NCBI GenBank assembly: GCA_003024785.1
Contig: PUQB01000587.1
Coordinates: forward strand, 50,139 to 114,138
From: Selaginella tamariscina
Taxonomy: Eukaryota; Streptophyta; Lycopodiopsida; Selaginellales; Selaginellaceae
Reading direction: 5' to 3'
DNA length: 64,000 nt
Shown here piece after piece: positions 20,324-32,206 of this stretch. The first letter of the stretch is position 1, and each line of letters begins with the position of its first letter. The translations under genes and the position numbers were made by a program. The notes below the pieces were generated by a model, which worked only from the letters and a program-made list of their open reading frames with translations, searched no databases and was not told the DNA's origin.

Positions 20324-22440
20324 TCATGAGCCTCCATTTATAAGGACTTCTTTTATCTTGTTTTTACCAATATATACAGTAATGTTGGGCACATACCCAT
20401 CATAATCACCTTCTTTTTCATAATGTTTTTCTACTCGGTGAATTTCATGTCCTGTATATGTAGGTAAAGATTTTGGAACAATGTTCAACATTTCCAAGAT
20501 TTGATTTTTTATATATAAGGCAATATGTATTAATTGTCCCAACATGATTGTAATTTCTTGGCTTAATTCACTTTGAGCCATTGATTCTGCCCAACGATTG
20601 TCAAAATTGATTTTAAACCATGGTTTCACTATTCATGAATAGTAAAACCAAAATTTAGGGTTAAATATATATATTATTAATATATAAAATTAATAAATTA
20701 ATACTATATATTCATAATATTAAAAAATATAAGATTTAATTTATGTATTATATAATTGAAGATCATCAAAAATCATTATATATATTGAGTTAAATTTTTT
20801 TGATCTAAGCCATCATAGTTTTTTAATGGTCTAGGTCATGGTCTAAGTCAATTTTGTCAATCTATGATTCTGCCACATCATCCTGAATCTATTTCACATG
20901 AATGCTTCATTTTCTAGGGATACTTTATTGTACATGAATATTCTTTTTCTCTTGAATATTCCTCCCTAAAATAGATTCAGTTACTTTTAGATCTTTAGGT
21001 ATATTCGTCGGTTGTGTGTCATCATCTGAGATATACTCAGGGAGATCTCGTTTTTGGAGATGAGTGTTCATCTCTCCCATTGTTTGTGTACTATCCTGCA
21101 ATGGTTACATAGAATTTCCTTCTTTTACTGGAAGATATTCATGTTTCTGACATATATTTCTTTTAATACAGATTACTGTTCTCACGGCAGGATGGTTTTC
21201 TACCTCATTCTTGTCCATGTCAATGAACCGGGCTCCAAGCTCTCTCTTGGGAGCATTGTTTGAGGTGGAAGGCTGATTCTAAGGATAATTTGGAGAAATA
21301 TGTCCTTTCTCTCCACATGTATAAGATTAATAGAATTCCTTCCTTGTACTTGTCTTTGTTTATAGTTATTTTGATCTCCATAACTTTCTTTTCTTAGATA
21401 TAATCTTTTTGGTCCTTTGTAGGACGTCTTCTTCCTTCCCATATTAGGCTTGTATGGTGGAGCATATCTAGTTTCATTCCCTTCATACAGCCTATCATCT
21501 CCTCCTGTATAAGGAACATTCCTTCTATTATCAAAAGGATTCATGTTTCTTCCTTCTTCCCAACTCCCAGGCTGTTCCTCATAATAGAGCTTCCTATTTC
21601 GAAATGGAATGTGGTAACAGGCGGTTGTCTCACAGGAAACGGCCTATTATACCGGCCTTCATTTCTTCCTTTTTTTCTCCTTTCTCTTTCCACAGGTGTT
21701 ACATTTTGATTAATAAAAACTTACAGTCTTTTGCCAAATGTCCTTCTTTATCACATATTGACATATCCAAGATTTTTACACTTGGCACACCATACTTTGA
21801 CATCTAATTCCTTATACACAGGATTACCTTTCAAAGACTTAACCAGCTGTAATAACATTCTCTCATCAGCCTTATAATCCCGAACCTATCCTCCTTTCTC
21901 CTTGAGGATTTTATCTTTCCTTCTGCTATGTTTTCTATTTGTCTCCTCTTCTTCTTATAATCTTTAAGATGCTTTACAAGATCTTTCTTGTCTACTTCCT
22001 CAATTGTCATTGCATAATGCCTATATGGCTTCTGCAATCCTTGCTTATACCATTAAAGCAAAGCTTCTTCCTTAACATATAGTGAGCATTTCTTTTCATG
22101 CTTCATAAAACAGTGTGTATATTCCTTTATAGTTTCAGTTTTTCCTTGCAGGATATTCCTGAGCTTTTCGAAATGCTCTTCAGGCAACTCTTCCTTTTTA
22201 AAGTATTCTTTAAAAGCTTATGTAACTTTCTCATAATCTTCTCTCACATCCTTCTTCAACTCATAATACCAATCAGATGCATTTCCTTTTAATGAAATAT
22301 AAGCAACTTATCTGCATTGTTTACTTTATACAACTTTACAACTTCCTCAAACTGTAGCAAGTGCCTTTTAGGATTTTCCTTCTTTCTTGAGGAAAATATT
22401 GGGAACATCTCCACTGTAGGAAAGTCCTATGTATGCAGTT
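20324..22440 (-). pseudogene. AT-rich gag/protease relic of a different retroelement
   Basis: Read right to left: a gag-like helical part (EELPEEHFEKLRNILQGKT, then HCFMKHEKKCSLYVKEEALL and QKPYRHYAMTIEEVDKKDL), a zinc knuckle of the form YTCGEKGHISPN near 21,290 with its last Cys changed, a gap of very AT-rich sequence (20,640-20,800), and a protease start (VPNITVYIGKNKIKEVLING, then GS at 20,324) where an active-site Asp has become Asn. Lys and Ile usage differs strongly from the neighbours. It could come from a Gypsy or a plant pararetrovirus-like element; I cannot decide. Confidence 0.5.
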
Positions 22441-22469
22441 CCTACATGCTATATTTTTGGCCTTTAACA

Positions 22470-22680
22470 GATGAAAAAGATTAGGATATGCTCAATCGGA
22501 GTTGTTGTGAAGGCGTCCTTGAGTGCTATGAATGCATGTTCCGCCTTGTTGAACCAAGAGAAATCCCCTATGCACTTGGTGAGTTCCGTGAGTGGAAGTA
22601 TATGCTTGGAGAAGTCTTGTATGAATCGCTTGTAAAAATTTGTGAAGCCAAGGAAACATTGTACGTCTCATACACACTTA
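22470..22680 (-). mobile_element. Sushi/Tcn1-like copy 3, left fragment (RNase H/RT)
   Basis: Matches copy 1 at about 9,840-10,050 on the same strand, and continues at 28,848 on the far side of the copy 2 insertion. The last five bases (ACTTA) are the target-site duplication of copy 2. It is more diverged than copy 2, so it is the older host. Confidence 0.8.
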
Positions 22681-23289
22681 TGTCAAGCCACGATCCAGGA
22701 ACCAGGAAGAAAGCAGGATTCCAAGAACAATGAGGCTTGACTCAGGAACAGGACAGAGAGCAGACAGGAACTAGGAACTCAGGAGCAAGACTGGAACCGG
22801 ATAGGATCCAGGAGAGATAGAACAAGGTAGGATCCGAGAGCCAAACAAGAAGGCGCAGGACAAGATCTAGGAACAAGACAAGAGCAGGAGGCAAGACAAG
22901 AACAAGAATGATCATAGAAAGACTGGTGTTGATAGTAACTGATTGTACAACAATTAGGTTGAAGCTTTTATGCTCACAACTCCAAGCTAATCTGGTCATG
23001 AGCCTAATCTAGTCACTAGCCAAAAATGGTCATCCTTATCCTATAGGAATATCCTGTAGGAATATCCTGCGGGAATATCCTGTAGGAATATCCTGCGGGA
23101 ATATCATGTAGGCATATCCTGCGGGAATACCCTGTAGGCATATCCTGCGGGAATACCCTGTAGGCATATCCTGCGGGAATACCTGTAGGCATATCCTGTG
23201 GGAATATCCTGCGGGCCGAATCATGTATCCCATATCCTGTAGGCTGAATCCTGTATGTCGTATCCTATATCCTGTATCGGGTCGTTCCA
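22681..23289 (-). repeat. LTR of copy 2 (3' LTR)
   Basis: Begins TGTCAAGCC, with purine-rich repeats, then (23,035-23,215) about ten tandem units of TATCCTGCGGGAATA and TATCCTGTAGGCA type. The polypurine tract of the element adjoins at 23,290-23,312 (CTCCTCCCTAAGG on the + strand). Confidence 0.88.
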
Positions 23290-23300
23290 GCACCTCCTCC

Positions 23301-24850
23301 CTAAGGACGAGTTCCACGAGTCTTGGGACCTGGTTTAGCATGATAACGCCGATGGAAGGCAGCAACTTTGGAAGAAGCATGGAGTAAGTTGGATGCAGGT
23401 TCCCAAGTGCGATCAGTAGGCAAATAACCTTTCCAATCCACCAAGTATTGAAGTTGGCGGCGATGAAGACGAGAATCAAGGATGGCTGCAACTTCGTACT
23501 CAGGTTCACCGTCAATGACCAAGGAGGGGGAGGAGAAGAAGCACGACCAGGAAGAGAAGAAGGATGATACGGCTCTAACAAAGAAGTATGAAACACAGGA
23601 TGAAGTTTCACCGTAGATGGTAACTCGAGTTGGAAAGCTACAGGATTGACTTCCGCCATAATCCTATAAGGGCCCAATCGTTGAAAATCCAACTTAGAAG
23701 AAGGCCTGTTGGTGCGAATGTGTCGACGAAGAAGCCACACGAGATCACCAATCTTGTATGCAGGTGCCGGCTGACGGTGAGCATCAGCATGATGCTTGTA
23801 CCGTTCCTGTGCCTGCTGAAGATGAACCTGGAGATCATCCTGTACCTGACGAAGATGCTGGAGACGATCCTGTACTGCAGGAGCGGAAGAAGGAGAAGCA
23901 GGAGGCAAAGTCAAAACGTGGATGGTGGCCTGTAAGAGCAAAGAAAGGTGTCTGGCCTGTAGATGCGTGAAGGAGTTGTTGTAGGCAAACTCCGCCATAG
24001 GAAGAAGGTCCAACCAATTATCCTGTTGGTAACTGATGAAGCAGCGAAGATATTGCTCCAAGGTCTGAATTGTGCGTTCTGACTGCCCATCAGTTTGTGG
24101 GTGATATCCTGAAGAAAGATCCGCTTTAACCTGTAGACTCCGAGAAGCTCTCGCCAAAACTTGGACATGAATTGTGGACCTCGATCAGAAACAATGCTCT
24201 CAGGAAGACCATGGTGTCGGAACACTTCGCGGATCACCAACTCAGCAGTTGTCTGGCCTGTAGCAGTCTTGTTACATGGTAGGAAATGAGCCTGTTTGGT
24301 GAAACGGTCAACCACCACAAGAACTGCATCGAATCCGAGAAGGAGGAAGATCTGTGAGGAAATCCATAGAAATGGATCTCCAAGGAGCAGAAGGAACAGG
24401 AAGAGGAAGAAGAAGAAGGTGCATGACGAGGCATCTTCGACCTGTTGCAGGTGTCACAACTCCGTACAAACCTTTCCACAAAACCTCGCAACCCAGGCCA
24501 CCAATAGTTGCGAGTCACCAACTCAACTGTCTTGGCCACACCAAAATGTCCTGTAGCCGGGGTATCATGACAATCCTGTACCACACGAGTCCTGCAAACA
24601 CCAACAGGAACGTACAGGAGACCTTCCCGGTACAGGAGTCCGTCCTGTATGGCAAACAGCGTTGTAGTCTGAACGGGAACTGGAGGAAGAGGAACTTGCA
24701 ATGTCAGGATGAATGTGTGAGAACACATTCCTTGCCAAGTCGTCTGTAGCCAACTGCGAACGGATGTCCTGTAGAGTGTTGAATTGCTGGAGCCTGATGA
24801 ACTGTAGTGCCGCAAGCCGGAATCGATCAGGACCCAACAACACTTGCTTT
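23301..24850 (-). pseudogene. Integrase and chromodomain, copy 2
   Basis: The zinc-binding part (HDTPATGHFGVAKT, CDTCNRSKMPRH) and all three catalytic regions can be read: SISMDFLTDL (frame-broken by a small deletion near 24,335), ESIVSDRGPQFMSKFW and YHPQTDGQSERTIQTLEQYL. GPYRIMAEVNPVAF and HPVFHTSLLEPYHP follow. The chromodomain is at 23,301-23,522 (EYEVAAILDSR, YLVDWKGYLPTDRTWEP). A few single-base shifts break the frame. Confidence 0.85.
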
Positions 24851-25936
24851 GACAGTCATATGCAGGATCGCCTGGGTCGGTGCAAGGTAAGAGCGCCTAG
24901 ACAATGCGTCCGCCTTGCCATTCCGAAAACCGGGCCTGTAGACGATGACGAAATCAAAACGTGATAGGAACTCCGCCCACCTAGCCTGTCGCCGACTGAG
25001 AACTCGAGCCGTTTGAAAATACTCCAGGTTCTTGTGATCCGTAAGAACTTGTACAGGATGCGCAGCACCTTCCAGGAAATGCCGCCACTCCTCGAACGAA
25101 TCCACAATGGCCTTGAGTTCCTTGTCATGAATCTCGTAATTGATCTCCGCCGAAAGGAACTTACGAGAGTGAAAAGCTACAGGATGAAGCAACTTGTCTT
25201 CTCCAACTTGTGATAGGACGGATCCTACTGCAAAATCCGAGGCATCTGCTTCAACGAAGAAAGGACGAGAAGGATCAGGATGTGCTAAAATCGGAGCTGT
25301 CGTGAAGGTCCTTGAGTGTTGTGAATGCATGTTCCGCCTTGTCGGACCAAGAGAAAACTCTGTGCGCTTGGTGAGTTCCGTGAGTGGAAGTACACGCTTG
25401 GAGAAGTCCTGTATGAACCGCCTGTAGAAGTTTGCAAAGCCAAGGAAACATTGTACATCTCGTACAGACTTGGGCCTCTCCCACTCCACGATGGTCTTCA
25501 CCTTGTGCATGTCCATGGAAACGCCAGCAGGAGAGACGATGTAGCCCAAGAACTCCACAGAATCCCTATCGAAAAAACACTTCTCCAACTTCGCATACAG
25601 GCCATGCTCGCGAAGCCGCTGTAGAACTAATCGTACATGCTTGTCATGTGCCGCCTGGTCCTTGGAGAAAATCAAAATGTCGTCGAGGTAGATCACCACA
25701 AACTGGTCCAAGAAGTCACGAAAGATGTCGTTCACCATGTGTTGGAACACGGCTGGGGCATTGGTAAGGCCGAAAGGCATCACCGTGTACTCGAAGTGTC
25801 CATACCTTGTACGAAAGGCAGTCTTCCACTCATCGCCTGGACGAATCCGTACAAGGTTGTAGGCCCCTCGTAAGTCGATCTTCGTGAACACCTTTGCTCC
25901 TCGCAGCCGATCGAGAAGTTCCGGGATCAATGGCAA
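24827..25936 (-). pseudogene. Reverse transcriptase and RNase H, copy 2
   Basis: A 369-codon open frame. RT palm: [53 protein letters not shown] (YLDD box) and [16 protein letters not shown]. RNase [27 protein letters not shown] and TDHKNLEYF, giving its acidic residues. The [11 protein letters not shown] and [12 protein letters not shown] spelling matches the sushi/Tcn1 branch. A shift at about 25,940 separates it from the protease frame, and a small deletion affects the RT-RNase H connection near 25,310. Confidence 0.85.
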
Positions 25937-25964
25937 CGGGTACCGATTCCGAATGGTACTTGAT

Positions 25965-27266
25965 TCAAACCCCTGTAGTCCACAACCAAACGTAAACTCC
26001 CATCCTTCTTCTTGACAAAGAAGATAGGTGCTCCTGCAGGGGACTTTGAGTGACGAATGAAGCCGGATGCCAAGTTGTCCTCGATGTACTGACGAAGAAC
26101 CTCCAACTCTGTGGGTGACAATGCATAAATCGGTCCGAACGGTGGAGTCTTTCCTTCCGCAAGATCAATAGGACAGTCGTAGGACCTGTGAACAGGAAGA
26201 ACTGCAGCCTTGTGCTTGTCAAAAACGTCCTTAAAGGGTGATACTTGGATGGTAGGGAAGAAGGAGGAAAGGAAGAGGGAGAAGGAGATTGAAAAACAGG
26301 AGAGTCAGACACAGGAAAGGTAGAAGAGGACGTAGGAGTTACTTGAAAGGCAAAAAGGTGGAAAGGAGCAGGATCAGTGGCAAGTTCATGCATGGTAGTG
26401 GTAAGAACTCGGAGAGGAGAAGGAGGGAGCTGTGACTGAAAAAGAGGAAGGATCTTGGGGGTGGAACAGAACAGAGTAACAAAAGAGGCAGGATTGGGAG
26501 AAACCTGTGTGGATGTTGACGAGTGTACAGGATTGGAAGAATCCTGTACAGAAGTCCGTGGTTGCACAGGAGTGAGGGAAGCCTGTGAGTGTGCTGACGA
26601 ACCAACAGGAGGTGGATCCTGTTGAGGAGGAACCTTCGACACTGATACAGGATTGGAAGAACCCTGTACAGGAATCCGCAAACTTACAGGAGTGGAGAGA
26701 GCCTGCGGATGTGCTGAGGAACTGACATGAGGTGAATCCTGTCGAGGAGGAGTCTTCAACACTGGTACAGGAACAGGCACGGTCAATCCTGTAGCTTGTA
26801 CTGCCTCAGACACCAAGGATGTATCCTGCACGCAGGAAGGTACAGGATTGATCCTGGCTGCTGGAGAGGAAAACGTGAGCGTCCTAGACCTCCAGTCGAT
26901 CTGCGGATTTGCAACAACGAACCATGGCATGCCAAAAATGATGGGAGTCGACCGAGTCTTGATCAAGTTGAAGGAAATCGAACAGTTGAATGCGCCATGA
27001 CTGCAAGAGAGAGGTGTGGTAGCGTGGGTAACTGCGCCAGAAGCAATCAAACGACCATCGGCCACCTCTACAGGAACTGCACGCTTCAACTTCACCACCG
27101 GAATGCCATGCTGAGCTGCAAAAGTGTCATCCATGAAACATGCATTTGCACCAGTGTCTAACAGGGCAAACTCCTTGAGCTCTCGGTTATTGAGGCGAAT
27201 GTGTACAGGAAACTTGAGTGATGGAATGGTATGAGCAGCACCAATGGAGCCTGCACCTACGTCCAA
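25965..27266 (-). CDS. Protease, Pro/Ser-rich linker and RT start, copy 2
   Basis: Open frame of about 433 codons, from just after the gag stop. Protease: [20 protein letters not shown] with GANACFMDD completing the active site (about 27,130-27,200). Linker (about 26,380-26,850): Pro/Ser/Val-rich, with [17 protein letters not shown] and repeated SSAH motifs. The frame then shifts out of the conserved RT start near 26,240. The pol frame is -1 relative to gag and has no obvious ATG at its beginning, so expression by frameshift or reinitiation is likely in the family. Confidence 0.75.
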   Translation of the reverse strand: MDVGAGSIGAAHTIPSLKFPVHIRLNNRELKEFALLDTGANACFMDDTFAAQHGIPVVKLKRAVPVEVADGRLIASGAVTHATTPLSCSHGAFNCSISFNLIKTRSTPIIFGMPWFVVANPQIDWRSRTLTFSSPAARINPVPSCVQDTSLVSEAVQATGLTVPVPVPVLKTPPRQDSPHVSSSAHPQALSTPVSLRIPVQGSSNPVSVSKVPPQQDPPPVGSSAHSQASLTPVQPRTSVQDSSNPVHSSTSTQVSPNPASFVTLFCSTPKILPLFQSQLPPSPLRVLTTTMHELATDPAPFHLFAFQVTPTSSSTFPVSDSPVFQSPSPSSFPPSSLPSKYHPLRTFLTSTRLQFFLFTGPTTVLLILRKERLHRSDRFMHCHPQSWRFFVSTSRTTWHPASFVTQSPLQEHLSSLSRRRMGVYVWLWTTGV

Positions 27267-27277
27267 CTTCGCGGCTC

Positions 27278-28225
27278 CTAGACGAAGTGGACATTGAAGT
27301 TTTCCGACTGAACTTCAGCTTCGGCTTCACGCGTCTTGAACTTATTAGGACATTCCGCCACCTTGTGTCCTGCTTCACCACAATACAAGCATAGGTTCTC
27401 ACCCCGACGACGTTGCTTCTCAGCAGTTGAAAGTGGGCCACGCTTGGATTTGTTAACCTCCATAGGAACTGCTCCAGAAGGTGTCGTAGGAACATGTGCT
27501 ACGGCTACAGGATTGGCTGGCAGGAACTGCTGACGGAATTTTTTGACGGCGCTCGAACAAACGGTTGTCGCAGCGAACGGCCTGTTGCATGATCTCCGCT
27601 AACGTTTGAGCATCCGGTAATAAGGAGAAGGTCCTTCACATCATCCCTCAGCCCAAAACGGAAGTGTTCGATCAATGCAGTCTCGTCCCATGGAATGTTC
27701 GTGCACAATTGCTGAAATTCGGATGCATAAACGGAAGCTGGTCTGGATCCTTGTGTGAGCTTCCGTAACTTGTGCATGCAGAACGGTACTTATCGGATCT
27801 CCAAAGCAGGCTTCAAAGGCAGCCACGAAACCTTCAAAGTCTTCCATCAATGGGTCGTCACGTCCAGCAAGGGGCAACCCAAGCCGTGGAGATCCACTAG
27901 TAAGGATGCCAAAAGGCCAACCTTTTGTGCATCAGTCGAGTAGCGGCGTGGTTGCATGCGGATCAAGAGCCGGATCTGATTCAGGAAACCTTGGAAATCG
28001 GCACGCCACTGAACTTTTCTGGCATGCTGATCTTCGGCTCCGAAAAAGTTCGATGAAGAGGAACCACCGATGCTGAGAGAGAGCCTGCAGCAGCCTTGGA
28101 GGATGCATCAGCAGCTGCATGTGCCGCATGTGGTGGAACCTTGCAGATCGTGACCACTTGGCGCAAAGTGGCCAGCTCGTGAAGCAACATTTGGTGCTCG
28201 CGTTGAAAGTGCTCAAAATCGCCAT
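27278..28225 (-). pseudogene. gag, copy 2
   Basis: ATG at 28,225 (- strand). The N-terminal coiled region, the ISMPEKFSG motif (about 28,020), ASVYASEFQQLCTNIPWDET and HFRFGLRDDVKDLLL, and one CCHC knuckle CLYCGEAGHKVAEC (about 27,380) are all seen, in three frames because of small deletions. The stop at 27,278-27,280 has the same relation to pol as in copy 1. Confidence 0.8.
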
Positions 28226-28317
28226 GATTATGAAAGAAAAAAAAAAAAAACGAAGGAAAAGAATCAAGGAAAAAAAAGTAACTAGGAAACGGAAGCTATG
28301 AAAGCAGTTTATCAAAC

Positions 28318-28847
28318 TGTCAAGCCACGATCCAGGAACCAGGAAGAAAGTAGGATTCCAAGAACAGGAGGCTTGACTCAGGAACAGGACAGAGAGCAGA
28401 CAGGAACTAGGAACTCAGGAGCAAGACGGAACGGATAGGATCCAGGAGAGACAGGAACAAATAGGATCCGAGAGCAAGAATAGGAAGGCGCAGGACGGAT
28501 CCAGAAAGACAAGAGCAGGAGGCAAGGAGCAAGACAAGAACAAGACAAGAATAAGAATGATCGTAGAAACTGGTGTTGATAGTAACTGATTGTACAACAA
28601 TTAGGTCGGAGCTTTTATGCTCACAACTCCAAGCTAATCTGTCATGAGCTAATCTAGTCATAGCTAAAATGGTCATCCTTATCCTATAGGATATCATGTA
28701 GGAATATCCTATAGGAATATCCTGTAGATATCTGTGGAATATCCTGCGGAATATCCTATAGAATATCCTGCAGGCCGAATCCTGTATCCCATATCCTGTA
28801 GGCTGAATCTGTATGTCGTATCATGTATCCTGTATCGGGTCATGACA
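28318..28847 (-). repeat. LTR of copy 2 (5' LTR)
   Basis: 530 bp, TGTCAAGCC ... TCATGACA, shorter than its partner through loss of several TATCCTGCGGGAATA units. The leader next to it reads GTTTGATAAACTGC on the - strand; its first eight bases are the same as in copy 1, pointing to the shared primer site. Confidence 0.88.
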
Positions 28848-28852
28848 ACTTA

Positions 28853-31852
28853 GGCCTCTCCCAGTCCACGACAATCTTCACCTTGTGCATGTCCATTAAG
28901 ACATCGGCAGGAGAGACGATGTAGCCTAAGAACTCCCTAGTATCCCTGTCAAAAAAACACTTCTCCAACTTCGTATACAGGCCATGCTCGCAAAGCTTCT
29001 ATAGAACTAGTCGTACATGGCTTGTCATGTGCCACCTGGTCCTTGGAGAAAATTAGGATGTCATTGAGGTAGATCACCACAAATTGATCAAGAAGTCACG
29101 AAAGATGTCGTTCACCATGTGTTTGGAACACGGCTGGGGCATTTGTACGTCTGAAAGGCATCACCATGTACTCGAAATGTCCATACCTTGTACAAAAGGT
29201 AATCTCCACTCATTGTCTAGACGAATCCGTATAAGATTGTAGGCCCTCATACATTGATCTTCATAAACACTTTGCTCCTTGTAGCGATCAAAGAAGTTCC
29301 GGATCATGGCAACAAGTACCAATTTCGGATGGTGACTTGATTCAAACCCTGTAGTTTACAACCAAACGCAAACTCCTATATTTCTTCTTATCAAAGAAGA
29401 TAGTGCTCCTGCAGGGGACTTTGAGTGATGAATGAAGCTGGATGCCAAGTTGTCTTCAATGTATTGATTGAAGAACCTCCAATTCTGTAGGTGACAGTGC
29501 ATAAATTGGTCCAAAACGGTGGAGTTTTCCCTTCTGTAAGATTGATAGGACAGTCGTAGGACCTGTGAATAGGAAGAATTGCAGCCTTGTGCTTCTCAAA
29601 ATGTCATGAAATGAGTGATACTTGGATGGTAGGGAAGAAGTAGGAGAAGAAGAAGGATGAAAAATAGGAGAGTCATATACAGGAGAGGTAGAAGAGGATG
29701 TAGGAGTTACTTGAAAAGCAAAAAAGATGAAAAGGAGCAGGATCAGTAGTAAGTTTATGTATAGTAGTGGTAAGAATGTAGAGAGGAGAAGGAGGGAGCT
29801 GTGAATGAAAAAGGGAAGGATCTTGGGGGATGGAATAGAAATAGAGTTATGAAAAGAGGCAAGATTGGGAAAAGTTATGCTGATGTTGATGAGTGTACAG
29901 AATTGGAAGAACCCTGTACAGAAGTTTGTAAATGTACAGAAGTGAGGAAAGCTTGTGAATGTGCTGACAAACTAATAAGGGTGGATCATGTTTAAGGAGA
30001 ACCTTTGACATTGATACAGGAGCAAGCATGGTCAATCTTGTAGCTTTACTGCCTCAAACACTAAGGTTATATCTTGCACGTAGGAAGGTACATGATTAAT
30101 CCTGGTTGCTGGAGAGGAAAACATGAGCGTCCTAGACCTCCAGTCGATCTAAGGATTTGCAACCATGAACCATGGCATGCCCAAAACAATGAGAGTCATC
30201 CGAGTCTTGATCAAGTTGAAGGAAATCAAATAATTGAATGTGCCATGGGTGCAAAGAGAGGTGTGGTAGCATGGGTAACTGCGCCAAAAGCAATCATGAC
30301 CATCTGTAACCTCTATAGGAACTGCACGCTTCAACTTTACCACCAAAATGCCATGTTGAGCTGCAAAAGTGTCATCCATGAAGCATGTATTTCACAAAGT
30401 GTCTAACAGGGCAGACTCCTTAAGCTCTCAATTATTAAGTGAATGTGTACAAAAAACTTGAGTGATGAAATGATGTGAGCAGCACCAATAAAGCCTGCAC
30501 CTATGTCCAACTTCACGGCTCCTAGACAAAGTGGACATTGAAGTTTTTCCGACTGCACTTCAGCTTGAACTTCCTGGCTTTAACATGACATTCTACCACG
30601 TTGTGTCCTGCTTCACCACAATATAAGCATAAGTTCTCATCGCGATAGCGTTGCTTCTCAGCACTTGAAAGTGGGCCACGCTTGTATTTTTGACCTCCAA
30701 AGGAACTACTCCAGAAGATGTCATAGGAACATGTACTATAACTATAGGATGGCTTGCAAGAACTACTGATGGGATTTTTCTTTATGACGCTCAAACAAAC
30801 GGTTGTCATAGCGAACGGCTTGTTGCATGATCTATATTAAGGTTTGGACATTCGGTAACGTAAGGAAAAGGTCCTTCACGTTAGTCTTGCTTCACCACAA
30901 TACAAACATAAATTCTCACCGCAACGACGTTGCTTCTCAACACCTAAAGTGGGCCACACTTGTATTTGTTGACTTCCATAGGAACTACTCTAGAAGATAT
31001 TGTAGGAACATGTGCTACAGCTATAGGATTGACTTGCAGGAACTGTTGACCGGATTTTTTCCTAATGACGCTCGAACAAACAGTTGTCGCAGCAACCCCT
31101 TGTTGCATGATCTTCGCTAAGGTTTAGGCATCCGGTAACGTAAGGAGAAGGTCCTTCATGTCATCTCTCAACCCAAAACAAAGCGTTTGATCAATGTAGT
31201 CTCGTCCCATGGAATGTTCGTGCAAAATTGCTGAAATTCGGATGCATAAATGAAAATTAGTCAGGATCCTTGTGCGAGCTTCCTTAACTTCGTGCATGTG
31301 GAATGGTACTTATCGAGATCTCTAAAGCAGGCTTCAAAGACAGCCACGAATCCTTCAAAGTCTTCCATTAATGAGTCGTCATGCTCCAGCAAAGGAGCAA
31401 CTCAAACCATGGGGATCCAACTAGTAAGGATGCCAAAAGGCTAACCTTTTGTGCATTAGCCGAGTAGCAGCGTGGTTGCATGCGGATCAAAGCCTGATCT
31501 GATTCAGGAAACCTTGGAAATCAGCACGATTGCCACTAAACTTCTCCGGCATGCTGATCTTTGACTCTGAAGAAGAGTTTGATGGAGAGGAAACCACAAA
31601 TGCTTGAAAGAGCCTGCACAGCAGCCTTACAGGATGCATTAGTAGCTACATGCGCCGTGTTGGTGGAACCTTGTAGATTTGTGACCATTTGACGCAAAGT
31701 GGCCAACTCATGAAGCAGCATTTGGTGCTCGTATTGAAATTGCTCAAAATCTGTCATATCTGTAAAAGAAAAAAAAGGAGGAAAACAAGGAAGAAGAACC
31801 AAGAAAAAAAGTAACTGAAAATCGAGGAGTTATGAAATTAGTTATTATAAAT
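28853..31852 (-). mobile_element. Sushi/Tcn1-like copy 3, main part (gag to RT)
   Basis: Older copy. Right to left: gag start MTDFEQFQYEHQMLLHEL (31,759), gag core, knuckle CLYCGEAGHNVVEC (about 30,620), protease with [11 protein letters not shown] (30,379), linker, and RT up to the copy 2 insertion at 28,852; it continues at 22,680. A 290-bp gag segment with the knuckle region is duplicated (30,585-30,830 and 30,880-31,110). Many stops. It shares private variants with copy 4 (for example CATACACACTTAGGCCTCTC). Confidence 0.82.
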
Positions 31853-32206
31853 TGTCAAGCCACGACCCAAGAGTAAGATAAGAACAAGGAGGCTTAACTC
31901 AAGAGCAAGCAAGAGCAAGGAATAAGACAAAAATAATCATAAAATGATTGGTGTTGATAGTAATTGATTGTATAACAATTAGGTTGGAGCTTTATATTCA
32001 CAACTCCAAGAGCTAATCTAGGCATAAGCTAAAAATGATACTCCAAGAGCACATGAGCTAAAAATAATGTTCCTTATCTTGTAGGTATATCTTGTAAGCA
32101 TATCCTATATGCATATCTTGTAGGTATATCTGTAGGCATATCTTGTATCCTGTATCATGTGGTCGTATCCTGTAAGCTATCCTATATTCTATATCGGGTT
32201 GTGACA
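31853..32206 (-). repeat. Single LTR between copies 3 and 4
   Basis: 354 bp, TGTCAAGCC ... TTGTGACA. Gag of copy 3 starts on its left and the chromodomain end of copy 4 ends on its right, both on the - strand, so one LTR serves two internal regions. It is reduced in both repeat blocks. Confidence 0.82.

Larger units (their letters stand above)
22681..28847 (-). mobile_element. Sushi/Tcn1-like chromovirus copy 2, nearly complete, TSD ACTTA
   Basis: LTRs at 22,681-23,289 and 28,318-28,847 enclose gag, protease, RT, RNase H, integrase and chromodomain on the - strand. The TSD ACTTA is perfect (22,676-22,680 and 28,848-28,852). The left LTR end has mutated (GTTCCA for GTGACA). It is inserted into copy 3 of the same family. 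It is the best source for the protein content of the family. Its LTRs lack the two GCATGCATGC palindromes found in LTRs A, B and C and carry TCCTGCGGGAATA repeats, so it belongs to another subfamily. Confidence 0.92.
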
